NCBI GenBank assembly: GCA_027579435.1
Contig: JANBPK010000738.1
Coordinates: 124,001-188,000 of the forward strand
Length of the DNA: 64,000 nucleotides
Source: Candolleomyces eurysporus
Taxonomy: Eukaryota > Basidiomycota > Agaricomycetes > Agaricales > Psathyrellaceae
Direction of reading: 5' to 3'
Shown here: positions 30,931-41,921 of the stretch, piece after piece
Layout of the letters: each line of letters opens with the position of its first letter
Position numbering within the stretch: the first letter of the stretch is position 1
The notes under the pieces: model-generated
Seen by the model: only the letters and a program-made list of their open reading frames with translations
Databases searched by the model: none
Told to the model about the DNA's origin: nothing
Program-made: the position numbers and the translations under genes

Positions 30931-33044
30931 TCATTCCAGCAGGTGTTTACGTCCCGGCCTCAAAGTAACCTCGCACTTGAACGGGAGGGGTTTGCTGTAC
31001 AGGAGCGCGAAAAGTCTGTTTAGCTCCTACAAGTCGTATAAATTTGAGCTGCGTTACCTGACTACTTGATTCTCAGATTCGCTGAGCTTCATTGGAGCTA
31101 TGTTCCCTTTCTCATCCTTGGGAGCCACGAGAGTATGAGTCGCGAGAAGAGATGCCGCCAAGAGGAACAGCGCGTCGTTACTAAAATGACGTCCAGGACA
31201 AATTCTAACATTGCGTCCCTTCAATACGCGTCTTCAGGCAGGCAAAGTCGTGGCTTACCGACGGCCATGTCCAAACGCAGCACGGCTGGCATCAGAGACA
31301 GAAAAGTCTATCTTACCGTCCTTGATATACCGCTCTGGGATAAACTCGAAAGGTTTTTCGAAAACATCTGGATCATGCATCATGGCCCTTTTGACGCTTG
31401 ACTTTAGATGATTTGGATAGTCGTGGCTATTACTCACCAGTTGTTTTGGAGAATGACGGTTCCTTTCGGAATGAAATATCCATCATACTCGTCGTCTTCG
31501 GAGTTACAGTGAGGCACACCTGCGAACAAAGTATCAAATAAATGAAAGGATTCTCGACTCCAATGAGAGGTCCCACCAGTAGGAAGAACAGTGTACCACC
31601 GACTGACTTCTTTGACCAAAGCATGTACATATGGTAGGTTTTCGCGGTCCGTTATAAGTGGCAGCCGATTTGAGCCCACGACGGCGTCGATCTCGGCTTG
31701 AGCCTTGGCCTGTACCTCTGGATAGCTTGCGAGAACGTATAGGAGAGCTACTCCAGAGTTACCAGTCGTCTCCGCGCCAGCTACGGATCGGTCATAAGCG
31801 GAGCAAACATAGTGAAGCCTCAAGCTCTGTTACCTACCGATGAAAGCTCCGCCAGACACGTTACGTGCTACGGTCTCTAGAGCTGTATAGTTTGGGTCAC
31901 TTTCTTCAGGTAGACTGCTGATAAGGTCAGCAGCAATGCTAGGATGGCTCCCATTCCCTTCTTTTATCTGAATATGGGAGTGCGTTGCGACTCGTGAGGG
32001 GACTGGGAACCGTTTATAGAAAACAGTGGAAATTCTTACAAAATTGGATTTGGCCCCTTCGAATGGTGGATGCAAACTCTTGAAACTCAAACGAGATAAT
32101 TCTTCGAAATCCTTTTTAAAACCGGCGCCTGGAAACCAGGATGGGATGTGCCTCAGGGCTGGAAAAATGCCCACAAGATATCTGCCTGGAAGGGTGGCAT
32201 CGCTAAAGCGTGAAATCAGGGTCATAGCAGTGTCGATCAGTGTTTCGTTTTGTCGGTGGTCATCGAACCCATAAGCAACACGGATGATTTCCGCGCCAAA
32301 CAACCTGGGTTTTCCGCCATAGTCAGATAATACCCTTCAGTTCAGTAAGATGTGTGTAACATACAACTGCGTATCCTCGAAGATGTCATTGGGATGCGAA
32401 TTGACCTTGCGCAGGTATGCCTTAGTCTCTTCGTACATAATCGGGTGATACTGCTGCACGGCGGTGGGGGTAAAATACTTATGGAAAGCGCGACTGTGCT
32501 GTCTCCACCTGGTACCATATCGCATAAGAGCAAGGCTCCAGCCTAAGCCCGTCCTAACAGTAATCCGATAACCAAAGCGACAGCAAATCAGTCGTAGCTG
32601 CCAACTAGATAGTAGCCTCACCTACATTTCGAAGATAGGGGAGGCCGGGCGATCTGAGTAATTTGCAGACCGCTTGTCCAATAGATCGACAGCACGTCGG
32701 TGAGAACCAATAACGAGAATTCCACTGCCCAGAGCTGTCAGATAGATCATGTCCCCTACAGAACAGCAACTTGAAGTCAGCAGTGCTGATCGGACATGGT
32801 CAAAGGCTGGTCTACCGTATTCTTCGCAGAGCTTTTGGTATCCTTCCCATGGTTTAGCTTGCGGGAGCTGGAATACATTGCCGAGCAGAGGTAAGCCTTT
32901 GGGACCGGGTGGTAAAGGCAGCCCACGAGGATTTCGCTTTCGGCGGACGACGATGGTCCTCGCAAACAAGACGAACCCAATTCCAAGGGAGAGAGCGATG
33001 AAAGAGTCCCACATTGTAGGAGGGAGACAAGGGACGGAGGGCAT
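30931..33044 (-). CDS. Cytochrome P450 monooxygenase, copy 1
   Basis: Membrane-anchored heme-thiolate monooxygenase, the first of a tandem pair. The start at 33044 gives MPSVPCLPPTMWDSFIALS with one N-terminal transmembrane helix, then a basic patch and the proline hinge LPLPPGPKGLPLLGNVFQL. Other P450 landmarks: C-helix WRQHSRAFHKYF, I-helix oxygen-binding AGAETTGNSG, K-helix KEVSRW (ExxR), PERY region FEFIPERYIKDG, and the heme loop FGHGRR spliced to ICPGRHF (FxxGxxxCxG with the Cys ligand). The last short exon encodes SKPLPFKCEVTLRPGRKH. About ten introns of 50-70 bases were inferred. The sequence style is that of expanded basidiomycete P450 families acting in xenobiotic or secondary metabolism. 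Substrate cannot be told. The frame appears intact. Confidence 0.85.
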
Positions 33045-33599
33045 TGTGTGATTCGTGCTTGTTATGTATACATGGGCTGACCCTCCTTGGGTCGCGATCG
33101 GCCCGACCGTGAGTACGTTTGCCCCCCTGCTAGCCAAAGGAGGCTCCAATGTCGCCAAGTCATTCTAACAAAACCATTCTTGGGGTTGAATGCCGTATCC
33201 TGCTGCTGCGATAAGGTCATATGAACGTATGGTATCGTTACATCACGTAGACCCACCCGTGATTCAATTGCCTCGATGTCGCCGCATTCAGTTTAAGCTA
33301 TGGTTGGAACCGGCAACTCGCGACGCCATGCTAGGATGCCTCCAGTTCGCTCCCTTTGTCTAGATATGTACGCTCAGGAAGTGTGGAGAGTAGCAGAAAT
33401 TGGATTATGCCCCGATATGAATTCACTCTTTTAGATGCTCCTTGAGACTGGCGATTTCAAACCAGGATAGCCCAATGGCGGGGAAAGCGCCACGAAAAAT
33501 CCGAAAGCACTGTATCAAAGGCGTTAAACGTTAAAATCGAGAGAATAGCGTAACATCGTCAGTACTTCAGTAATATACACCATAATCCAGTCCTACACG

Positions 33600-33853
33600 A
33601 ATTTTATATCTAACTTACTCTCCATTACTTTCATTCCAAAAACTGCATGAGAGAGTGGTGTTCTATACTGGTAACCGCATCCCTCTCCTAATCCTAAAGC
33701 TTGAGGGTGTAGTAGCCGGAGTCTCTGTTGCCAAAGCCCCATACTGCGAAGAAGTTTGACCATCACCACCGGCGCTGTTGGTCTCTGCCGGTGCAGAGAT
33801 TGGAGAGGTGCCAATGGCATATGAATCCGTCAAAGTCTGTGCAGCAGCCGCTG
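33600..33853 (-). pseudogene. Truncated 3' end of fasciclin gene at duplication junction
   Basis: Diverged copy of the last exon and 3' flank of the fasciclin gene (compare 36990-37246). The reading frame matching STDSYAIGT...TPSSF is cut at 33853, where Puf6 sequence begins. It has no start, no domain and no promoter of its own. Confidence 0.85.
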
Positions 33854-33854
33854 G

Positions 33855-33956
33855 CGGACGTTGAAGGCGTGGTTTGACAGGGGTGTGAGGAAGACTATCG
33901 AGAGTGGGGAGGCGAGGGGGAAGAGTGTGCTATTGGAAAAGTTGAGTGCGTTGTAA
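33855..33956 (+). pseudogene. Truncated 3' end of Puf6 at duplication junction
   Basis: Copy of the last 102 coding bases of the Puf6 gene (30638-30739), still ending LEKLSAL and a stop (TAA here, TAG in the intact gene). It is joined to the fasciclin fragment with one unassigned base at 33854. It cannot be expressed as Puf6. Confidence 0.88.
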
Positions 33957-34336
33957 GGCGCCATGCGAGATGCTTGATATGGATACGATGCTCGATTTTT
34001 CTGAATACACATAACTTGCGTTGGTCATCGCGAGGCTACGCAAGTTCTTTGTACCTTCTGACGGCCCGACCGATTACCCAAATGCGTATGATGCACATAC
34101 TCGAGATGAATGAGTTCTTGGTGGTCGTAGGACGATAGAAAATAACACGGAATTGATCCCGATCCCGTCCACACATGGCAGAAATTCGATATCGTTTCGT
34201 GAAATTGGCACGTACATGTTACAAGTTACCAGTCCATTGCAAAGTGACTACGAGAAGTTGAACTCTCTTTCATAATGGCAACTACGAGTTAGAAGTGATG
34301 CTCTGTCTCCGAAATTTTGCTTAACTCGGGAGCCTT

Positions 34337-36444
34337 TCATTCCAATAGGTGTTCACGTCCCGGCCTCAGAGTGACTTCGCACTTGAAAGGCAGGGGTTTG
34401 CTATGCACGAGTGTGAAAAGTCTTGTCAGCTCATACAAGGCGCATAAGTTTGAGCCACGTTACTTGACTGCTAGATTCTGCCCTTCGAACTTCATTGGAG
34501 CCACGTTCCCTTTTTCATCCTTGGGAGCCGCGAGAGTATGAGTTGCGAGAAGAGACGCCGCCAAGAGGAATAGCGCGTCGTTACTAAAATTACGTCCAGG
34601 GCAAATTCTGAAATGATGATCCCTTCAATGCGTGCCCTCAGACAGGTGAAGTCGTGGCTTACCGACGGCCATGTCCAAACGCAGCACGGTCGGTATCAGG
34701 GACAGAGGGGTCTATCTTACCATCCTTGATATACCGCTCTGGGATAAACTCGAAAGGTTTTTCGAAAACATCTGGATCGTGCATCATGGCCCTTTTGACG
34801 ATTGGCTTCAGACCATCTGGAAAGTCATGTTTACCACTCACCAGTTGTTTTGGAAGATGATGGTTCCTTTCGGAATAAAATAACCGTCATACTCGTCGTC
34901 TTCAGTATTACAGTGGGGTATACCTGCGAACAAAGGAATAAAATAATTGAACGGATTCCCGACCACGATGAAACCCACCAAGTGGTACAACAGTGTACCA
35001 TCGCCCGACTTCTTTGATAATAGCATGCACGTATGGTAAGTTCTCGCGATCTGTTACGAGCGGCAGCCGATCTGAGCCTACGGCGACGTCGATCTCGGCT
35101 TGAGCCTTGGCCTGTACCTCTGGATAGCTCGCGAGAACATATAGCAGAGCTATTCCAGAATTACCAGTGGTCTCCGCACCAGCTACGGATCGGCCTTAAG
35201 CGCGCAAAACATAGTGATGCGCCAAGGTCTGTTACCTACCCAAAAACCCGACGGCACACACATTACGTGCTACGGTTTCCAGGGTTGCATAATTTGCGTC
35301 ATTTCCTTCAGGTAGATTGGTGATAAGGTCAGCAGCCATACTAGGATACCTTCCATTCCCCCGTTGCGCCTGGATATGGGAGTGCGTCGTAACTCGTCAA
35401 GGTTCTGGCATTTGTTGAGAACAGTGGACATTCTTACAAAACCGGATTTGGCCTCTTCAAACGGTGGATACAAAGTCTTGAAGCTGATACGAGATAATTC
35501 TTTAAAATCCTTCTTGAAACCGGCACCTGGAAACCAGGATGGGATGTGCCTCAGAGCGGGAAGATCGTTCACAAGATATCTGCCTGGAAGCATGGCATCG
35601 GTAAGGCGTAAAACCAGGGTCTTAGCATTGTCAATCATTGACTGGTTTCGTTGGTGGTCGTCAAACCCATAAGCGACACGTATAATTTCCGCGCCGAACA
35701 ACCTGGGTTTTGCGTCATGGTCAGATAATACCCTTCAGCTTGTGAAGGTGTGTGTAACGTACAACTCCGTATCCTCGAAGATGTCATTGGGATGCGAATT
35801 GACCTTGCGCAAGTACGCCTTAGTTTCTTCGTACATAACCGGGTGGTACTGCTGTACAGCAGAGGGGGTGAAATACTTGTGGAAAGTGCGACTGTGCTGT
35901 CTCCACATGGGACCATATGGCATAAGACCAAGGTTCCAGCCAATGTTCATCCTAGCAGCAATTTGATAGCAAAAGCGACAGCACATCAGTGGTAGCAACC
36001 AGCTAGATAGTAACCTCACCTACATTTCGAAGATAGGGGAGGCTGGGCGATCTGAGTAAGTTGCAGACCGCTTGTCCAATAGATCGACAGCACGTCGGTG
36101 GGAGCCAAGAACGAGAACTCCATTGCCTAGAGCTGTTAGATAGATCATGTCCCCTGCGGAACAGCCTCGCTAGTCAATAGTGTGCCTGATCGGGCGTAGG
36201 TTGAGGTTGGTCTACCGTATTCTTTGCAGAGCTCCCGATATCCTTCCCATGGTTTGACTTGCGGGAACTGGAATACGTTTCCGAGCAGAGGCAAGCCCTT
36301 GGGACCGGGCGGTAAAGGCAGCCCACGACGATTTCGCTTTCTGTGGACGACGATGGCCCTCGCAAGCAAGACGAACCCGATTCCAAGGGAGAGAGCGATG
36401 AAAGAGTCCCACATTGTAGGAGGAAGACAAGGGACTGAGGGCAT
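34337..36444 (-). CDS. Cytochrome P450 monooxygenase, copy 2
   Basis: Tandem paralogue of the P450 at 30931, with the same exon plan. ATG at 36444 (MPSVPCLPPTMWDSFIALS), hinge LPLPPGPKGLPLLGNVFQF, C-helix WRQHSRTFHKYF, I-helix AGAETTGNSG, K-helix KEVGRW, heme loop FGHGRR spliced to ICPGRNF, and final exon SKPLPFKCEVTLRPGREH. Differences cluster in likely substrate-contact regions: the residues just before the I-helix motif read CAVGFLG here and SGGAFIG in copy 1, and the segment after the F-G region differs. All landmarks and splice sites remain, so it is probably functional and may have diverged in specificity. Confidence 0.83.
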
Positions 36445-37055
36445 TGTGTGATTCGTGCTTGTTATGTATACATGGGTTGAGTCTGCGAACCTTCAAGGGT
36501 CGCGATCGGCCCGACCGTGACGTACGTTTGCCCCCTGCTAGCCNAAAGGAGGCCCCAGTGTCGCTGAGTCATTCTAACAAAACCATTCTTGGGGTTGAAT
36601 GTATCCTGCTGCTGCGATAAGGTCATATGAGCATATGGTATCGTTACATCACGTAGACCTACCCATTATTCAATTGCCTCGATGTCGCCGCATTCAGTTG
36701 GAACCGGCAATTCGCGACGCCATGCTAGGATGCCTTCATTTCGCTCCCTTTGTCTAGATATGTACGACGCTCAAGAAGTGTGAAGAGTAGCGGAAATTGG
36801 ATCTTGCCCCCATATGAATTCACTCTTTTAGATTCTCCCTGAGACTGGCGATTTCAAACCAGGATAGCCTAAGGGCGGGAAGGGTCACGAAAAGTCTGAA
36901 AGCATCAAAGACGTTGAAGGTTAAAACGGGGGTGGCGTATCATCGTCAGTACCTCAGTAATATACATCACAGTCCAGTCCTACGCGAATTTAAATTTAAC
37001 TTACACTACATTAATTTCATTCCAAGCGATTAAAATTTCCATGAGGAATAGTGTT
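36445..37055. other. Spacer between P450 copy 2 and fasciclin gene
   Basis: Promoter side of P450 copy 2 and 3' side of the fasciclin gene. It is homologous to 33045-33655 of the first unit. One N at 36544. No gene. Confidence 0.5.
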
Positions 37056-38867
37056 TTATACTGGTAGCCTCAAACCTCTCCTAATCCTAAAGCTCGAGGG
37101 AGTAGCAGCGAGACTCTCCGTTGACGAAGCCCCATACTCCGAAGAAGTTTGGCCATCACCACCGGCGCTGGTAGTCACTGCTGGTGCAGAGATTGAAGCG
37201 GTGCCAATGGCGTATGAATCCGTCGAAGTCTGTGCAGCAGCCGCTGTCGCAGAAGCGTATCTACAAAACATCGATCATCGTCAATCGGCGAACTGGGGTA
37301 TAGACAAGGAAGACGGAGAACGCACGCAGATGAGGCAGCATCGCTATTTCCTTCCGTATCAAAGAGTACTCCGTCAATCAAGTGAATAACGCCATTATCC
37401 ACCAAGATGTCGGGTCTCGTCACTCTCGCAGCGGGGAAGTACGAATTGCCATGGCTGACGAAGAGTCCGGAAGAGTTGTATGAGAAAGTGAAGGGTTCGC
37501 CGGCCGCGCTGTAATACGTCGTCGAAGAAACGTTATCGTCAGAAGACGACGAGTTGACACCGAGTTGCGTGAGCGTTGGCGAGTAAACCGTGGAACCGTT
37601 AATGTACTAGAAAGAGTCACAATCCTCAGTCAATTTATCATGAACGGTGGATATTGAATGACAGAACGTACGTGATTCTGCAACAGCTCAGCCAAAGCCG
37701 TCTGGTTCCCTTGCAATTGCTGGATAGTCTGGTTGATATCGTTCGTAAACGCCTCAGAAGCTGGAGCGAAGAGCGTAAACCCTCGCGCTTCCTGCAAGAA
37801 CTCGATCGCAGAACCATCGGATCCGTTATTCAACGGAGCTTGAATTTGAGAAGCGAAAGTGAGAAGGGCGGTGTCGTTGACGGCTTCAAGGGCAGAGGTA
37901 ACATCTCCAGGAGGCGTGAGTATTCCGTCGATTTCAGCGACGAAGAAATTGCGCCACTGAATGCCGTTTACGACAGTAACGTCGTGCCTAGCGAGGAAGA
38001 AATCATCAGCTCTGTGATCATGCGTCAAAGGTGTGAGCAAACTTACGGTTGGTTCAAAACCGTAACATTCTCATTCCCCCTCCTCGTCCACGCCAAAACC
38101 TGGCTTTTGTTCCCTTCCAACTGAACCAAATCTGAATCATTCAAAAGCGTTCTCCCGATTGTCGTGTTCGGATAGACGCTTGACAACAACTGGAGCCCAC
38201 TGGTTGGGTGTTCGCGGAAAGCGAACGCCGAGGGATTGGAAGGGGGCGAATCAGTACTCGTAGGGTCGCCGCCTCCCGATGAAGATTGACCAGCGTCTGA
38301 AGAGGTCGATGCTGAGAAACTACCGCTTGAGGTTTCGGAAGGCGTTACGGTAGATGAATAGCCGTCGGTGGTAGACATTCCTCCCCCACCGCGGTTCTTT
38401 CTCCTGATAGCTGAGGTGTTGTGCAGATTCCCATACACAACGTGGTACGAGAGGAGCTCTGATAGAAGCGTAGCGTTCTGAGTCACGCTATCTGGAACAG
38501 ATTCGACTATACGAGACATCAGCTTCATGCTTTCGAAAATCCAAGCAAGAAAAGCAAAAGACGTACAAGCCTGATTATTCGGCGCAAAGACCGTCCACGG
38601 ACTTCCGATTTCCCCGCCCTCGTTCTGGGTCTGCTCCCCCATGGAAGCCAGCCATTCCTGCCCTGACTGAGTCTGGTTGACCTGAATAAGCGCATTGGAT
38701 AAACTCGTATAGCCCGAGCGGTTCAAGAAATCGATATAGTCTTGCAGGAACGAGGGTGGAGGAGCGTCTCCATCGCCGCCGTATGACTGGTTGTACTGAG
38801 CGAGGACGACGGAGGGGAGTAGTGAGAGGAGCACGGGGAGAGATTTCGTAGCTTTGCGAAGATGCAT
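37056..38867 (-). CDS. Secreted fasciclin-domain (FAS1) protein, probably GPI-anchored
   Basis: Five exons (38867-38567, 38506-38047, 37987-37672, 37606-37326, 37260-37056) give 520 residues. N-terminal signal peptide MHLRKATKSLPVLLSLLPSV. Two FAS1 domains: the first about residues 30-255 (SLSNALIQVNQT; SPWTVFAPNNQAF; LSELLSYHVVYGNL) with a long Ser/Thr/Gly insert, the second about 255-440 (ALLTFASQIQAPLNNG; GFTLFAPASEAF; ILVDNGVIHLIDGVL). The tail is rich in Ala, Ser and Thr (ATAAAAQTSTDSYAIG) and ends in a moderately hydrophobic stretch, suggesting a cell-wall or GPI-anchored adhesion protein, though the last residues (RIRRGLRLPV) are unusually basic for a GPI signal. The last exon contains the right-hand breakpoint of the tandem duplication. 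Confidence 0.85.
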
Positions 38868-39940
38868 TCTCGGCTTGTGTCGATGTCGGAAGTGAAGTGA
38901 AGTTCGAATCGGAGAAAAATGGTCGCTTGTATGAGTGCGAACGTGAGTGTGTCGACGGCAAAAAGTCGAAGCCGAAGAAGAGAGGTGTTGTCGAAAGTCG
39001 AAGTGGTGAGTAGTAAAACGGGAGAAACAAAGATGAGGGGTGCAGAAGCCCTCTATATACCCACTGCAAAAAAAGTCTCAAACACACCCATGAAATCTCA
39101 CCAAGCAAAAGGTCCAAGTAAGAGGAGTGGAGCTGTTCGCCGCGAAATGTAAGCTGGGTCAAAGTATGACGCCTGCCAGAGAGTGTCTCGAGACGGATCG
39201 TAGACATTTCACCCAGATTGTCAGCAAGTGGCTCAATCGTCACGGCTGCGGCTACACAACGGAGTCGCAAGAAATTTCCGAGAGGCTGTTCAGAGTCAAG
39301 GAAAAGTAGGAGCTGCAGCAGTGCCCTATGACGGCGCCGCACTACGGATGTCTGTCGACCCAGCTCCGTCTGTCTCAGCCGGGCAGAATATTATTTACCT
39401 GACCAAGCAAGCAATGAATCCCAAGGTCATTACGGCCAGAAAATGACCTAAACGAGTCGCAGAGAATGAAAAGCATTATTTCCAGCAATGCTCGCAGTCC
39501 AGCAGGTTCGATCGATGACGAGGAGATCCATAAGAATTTTTGGGATCGTTGACAGCAGAATGCTGACTAGACTACCATTAGCTGAGATTATGCTGGCCAT
39601 CTCGCTCGAGTTTCCCCGTTCACGCAGTAAGCAATACGAAGCTTGGCCCAAGAGAGAGATTGGCCCGTCACGGAGATCTATCCGAGCAAAGTATGTGGTA
39701 GGAGGAGAAGAAGGCATCAAAGGCCGATTTACGGCCGAAACGTCGGATTCTTGTCGGGCGCCCTGATTTCGATTCGCTGAAGACGCAACACTTTATTATG
39801 TAAAACGTAGCTCGTACAACCGGTCGTAAGTAAAAAATACATCTACCACAGAATAACCAAAAAAAAAAGCCATGCTAGATACTACACAGATAAGAGAGAT
39901 AAATCGTCTAGATCTACTTATATATGTATATGAAGACGCA
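38868..39940. other. Intergenic region
   Basis: About 1.1 kb: the promoter of the fasciclin gene (a TATATAG-type box on the minus strand near 39054) and the 3' flank of the kinase gene. Only weak open frames; none supported. Confidence 0.4.
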
Positions 39941-41921
39941 CTAAGAATTCAAAGCCAGCTTTTTGAACAAATCGGCCCAGCTGGTTTCGGCCGTTGCGCT
40001 GGACTCCTCCTGCTGCTGGTCCTGGCTGTTCCCCTCTTGCTGTTGATTATACTCCGCTTCCGACCAATCGAACGACCCGGGAATCCTGAGATGCACAGAC
40101 TGCCTGACACCGACTGGAGGCTGGTCCTCGCTGGATTCAGGTTCAGGCGCAGGCTCCTGGTACACCAAACCTCCAAGCGAAGACGACGGGATAGGCGGCG
40201 GTGGAGAAGGCGATATTGGCGCATCCAACGACATCATCCTCGAGTTCGAGCGTGAGGACGGGAGGGGGAAGTCGTCTTCGTCGTCAGGTACAAACACCTT
40301 GACATTCTCCGGCTTCTCACCCGCTCCTAGCTCCTTCTGCTTCGGCAGTGTTGGACTCCCTGAGTCCTTCCTCAACGTATCTCCAAGGACCGACTCTTTG
40401 CGTGAATTAGGGGGGGNAGGTAGGCTTCCTCCACCCCTCGTTGTCGCTGATATCCTCATCTGGGTCCTCTTTACCCGATTTCCACCCACCACTCTCCGTG
40501 CTGACGGTGCTCGACGTCCTGCCTTCCAGGTCTGCGCGCTCCTTCTCTCGTGCAGCTGCTGCAATGGCGCCAAAGCTTCCAAACCGTCCAATAGCCCTGG
40601 CACTTGCGATNGCAGACCTCCAGCGCGCACGAGGGTCAAAGTTCTCGCGCAGCCCGGCGGAGAGGTCATGAGCCTCGGATGCGCTGTACGTGGTGAGCCA
40701 GGGGTCCTGGAGGGCTTGGGCCGCTGTCGGTCGATCCTGGGGGTTGGCGACGAGCAAGGAACGAATGAAGTCCTTGCCTAGTCGTACGTCAGTGACACGT
40801 GCTTGGGCACATTGAGTGGAGCACATACCCTGCTGGGAGACGTTCTTCCAATACCGCTCATGGAACTCCAACTTGGCTTCAGTCGTTTCTTTGGTGAGGG
40901 TCTTCACGTCCTGGGATCGGAAGGGCCAGTATCCACACAGCAAGACGTAAGTGATGACCCCGGTCGCCCAGATATCGACAGGCTTCCCGTGTCCGTCCTT
41001 TAAGAGAACTTCGGGTGCGACGTAGGCCAGGCTTCCAGCGACGGAATGCAGTTGTTCTTCGGGGGAGTGAAGATGCTTTGCACTATAACAAAACGTAAAT
41101 TGAAATACGAGCAATAGCGGTGGTGAACGTACATGCCAAAATCCGCTATAACAATGTCACTGTCAGTTTCCTTCGTCCTGTAGAGTATGTTCTCGGGCTT
41201 CAGGTCTCGGTGCACAATGTCGTGCTGATGGAGATAACAGACGCCTTCGAGGACAGAGCGGACAACGGCGACGGCATTCTTCTCGGTAAACTTTCCTTGT
41301 TGAAGGATGCGCTGGAAGAGTTCACCGCCGGTAGCCAACTCGAACGAAAGGTAGTACTTTGTCCGAGATTCGAACCATTCGTAGAACTTGACCTATAATC
41401 CATAGGTGTCAGGGTGGTTCGAATCAAAGTGAGACCACTCACGATGTTCGGATGGTCCAGTCCCTTCAGAACCTCCATCTCACCCCAAACGCTCGCCTCA
41501 TTCCCCTTGACCTTCTTTTTGGGAATGATCTTCAAGGCAACATCTTTCACAATACCCGACTCCTCAGTGTTCTTAGCGGGGAGAGGAGACGATGGCCTTG
41601 AGCTCTTTGACGAGAATTTCGAGCCGGAGGGAGTCGTAGGTAAGGAGGGAGGCGTCGCGGTTGGGGAGTTTGGTGAGCTATCTAGGGCCGCTGCAGCGCC
41701 ACGTTCGGCAACAGCAACCTGGTCAATTGGAACATGCCATGTTGCGCGCTTGATACGACAACTTAATAACGAACGAGACGGATTCTGATACTTGGGCAAC
41801 GTACCACCACTTTTCCGAAAGCGCCTTCCCCCAGTATATCCTTGATCTCGTAGTTCTTCTTCTTCCCGAAACTGGGCGGCTGGGGAAGCAGAGCCTCTTT
41901 CCAGGTCATATTCTTCATCAT
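39941..41921 (-). CDS. Calcium/calmodulin-dependent-type protein kinase (CaMK family)
   Basis: Serine/threonine kinase of the fungal CaMK group. The N-terminal part has the glycine loop GEGAFGKVV, then an unusually long Ser/Pro/Thr-rich insert ([19 protein letters not shown]) before the lysine strand [11 protein letters not shown]. Catalytic landmarks: [13 protein letters not shown] in IADFGM, APE in AYVAPEVL, and [19 protein letters not shown]. The ending [16 protein letters not shown] is the usual kinase end. A tail of about 250 residues follows, acidic and Pro-rich. The N in the G-run at 40417 breaks the frame; deleting it joins GWRKPTS to PPNSRKESV. The start is uncertain: Met codons at 41921, 41918 and 41909 are all possible. 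At least four introns are present. Likely role: calcium signalling, with stress or growth responses. Confidence 0.85.

Larger units (their letters stand above)
30638..33853. repeat. Tandem duplication unit 1 (Puf6 end, P450, fasciclin end)
   Basis: Begins inside the last exon of the intact Puf6 gene and ends inside a truncated copy of the last exon of the fasciclin gene. It matches 33855-37246 throughout, including noncoding flanks (for example CATGTTACAAGTTACCAGTCCA at 30877 and 34214). Length about 3.2 kb. Confidence 0.92.
33855..37246. repeat. Tandem duplication unit 2 (Puf6 end, P450, fasciclin end)
   Basis: Second unit of the duplication, about 3.4 kb. It starts in the truncated Puf6 end and runs into the last exon of the intact fasciclin gene, where the matching breakpoint is at 37246. 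Small indels and substitutions separate the units, so the event is not brand new. Confidence 0.92.

Noticed and set aside
33044..33158. Upstream extension of P450 copy 1 to 33158
   Set aside because: The extension is not conserved in copy 2, while the Met at 33044 is followed directly by the membrane anchor in both copies.
38575..39342. 255-codon minus-strand open frame overlapping the fasciclin start
   Set aside because: It is out of frame with the signal peptide and FAS1 domain and has no features of its own.
39448..39766. Overlapping open frames on both strands between the fasciclin and kinase genes
   Set aside because: Neither has a recognisable motif or sensible upstream region.
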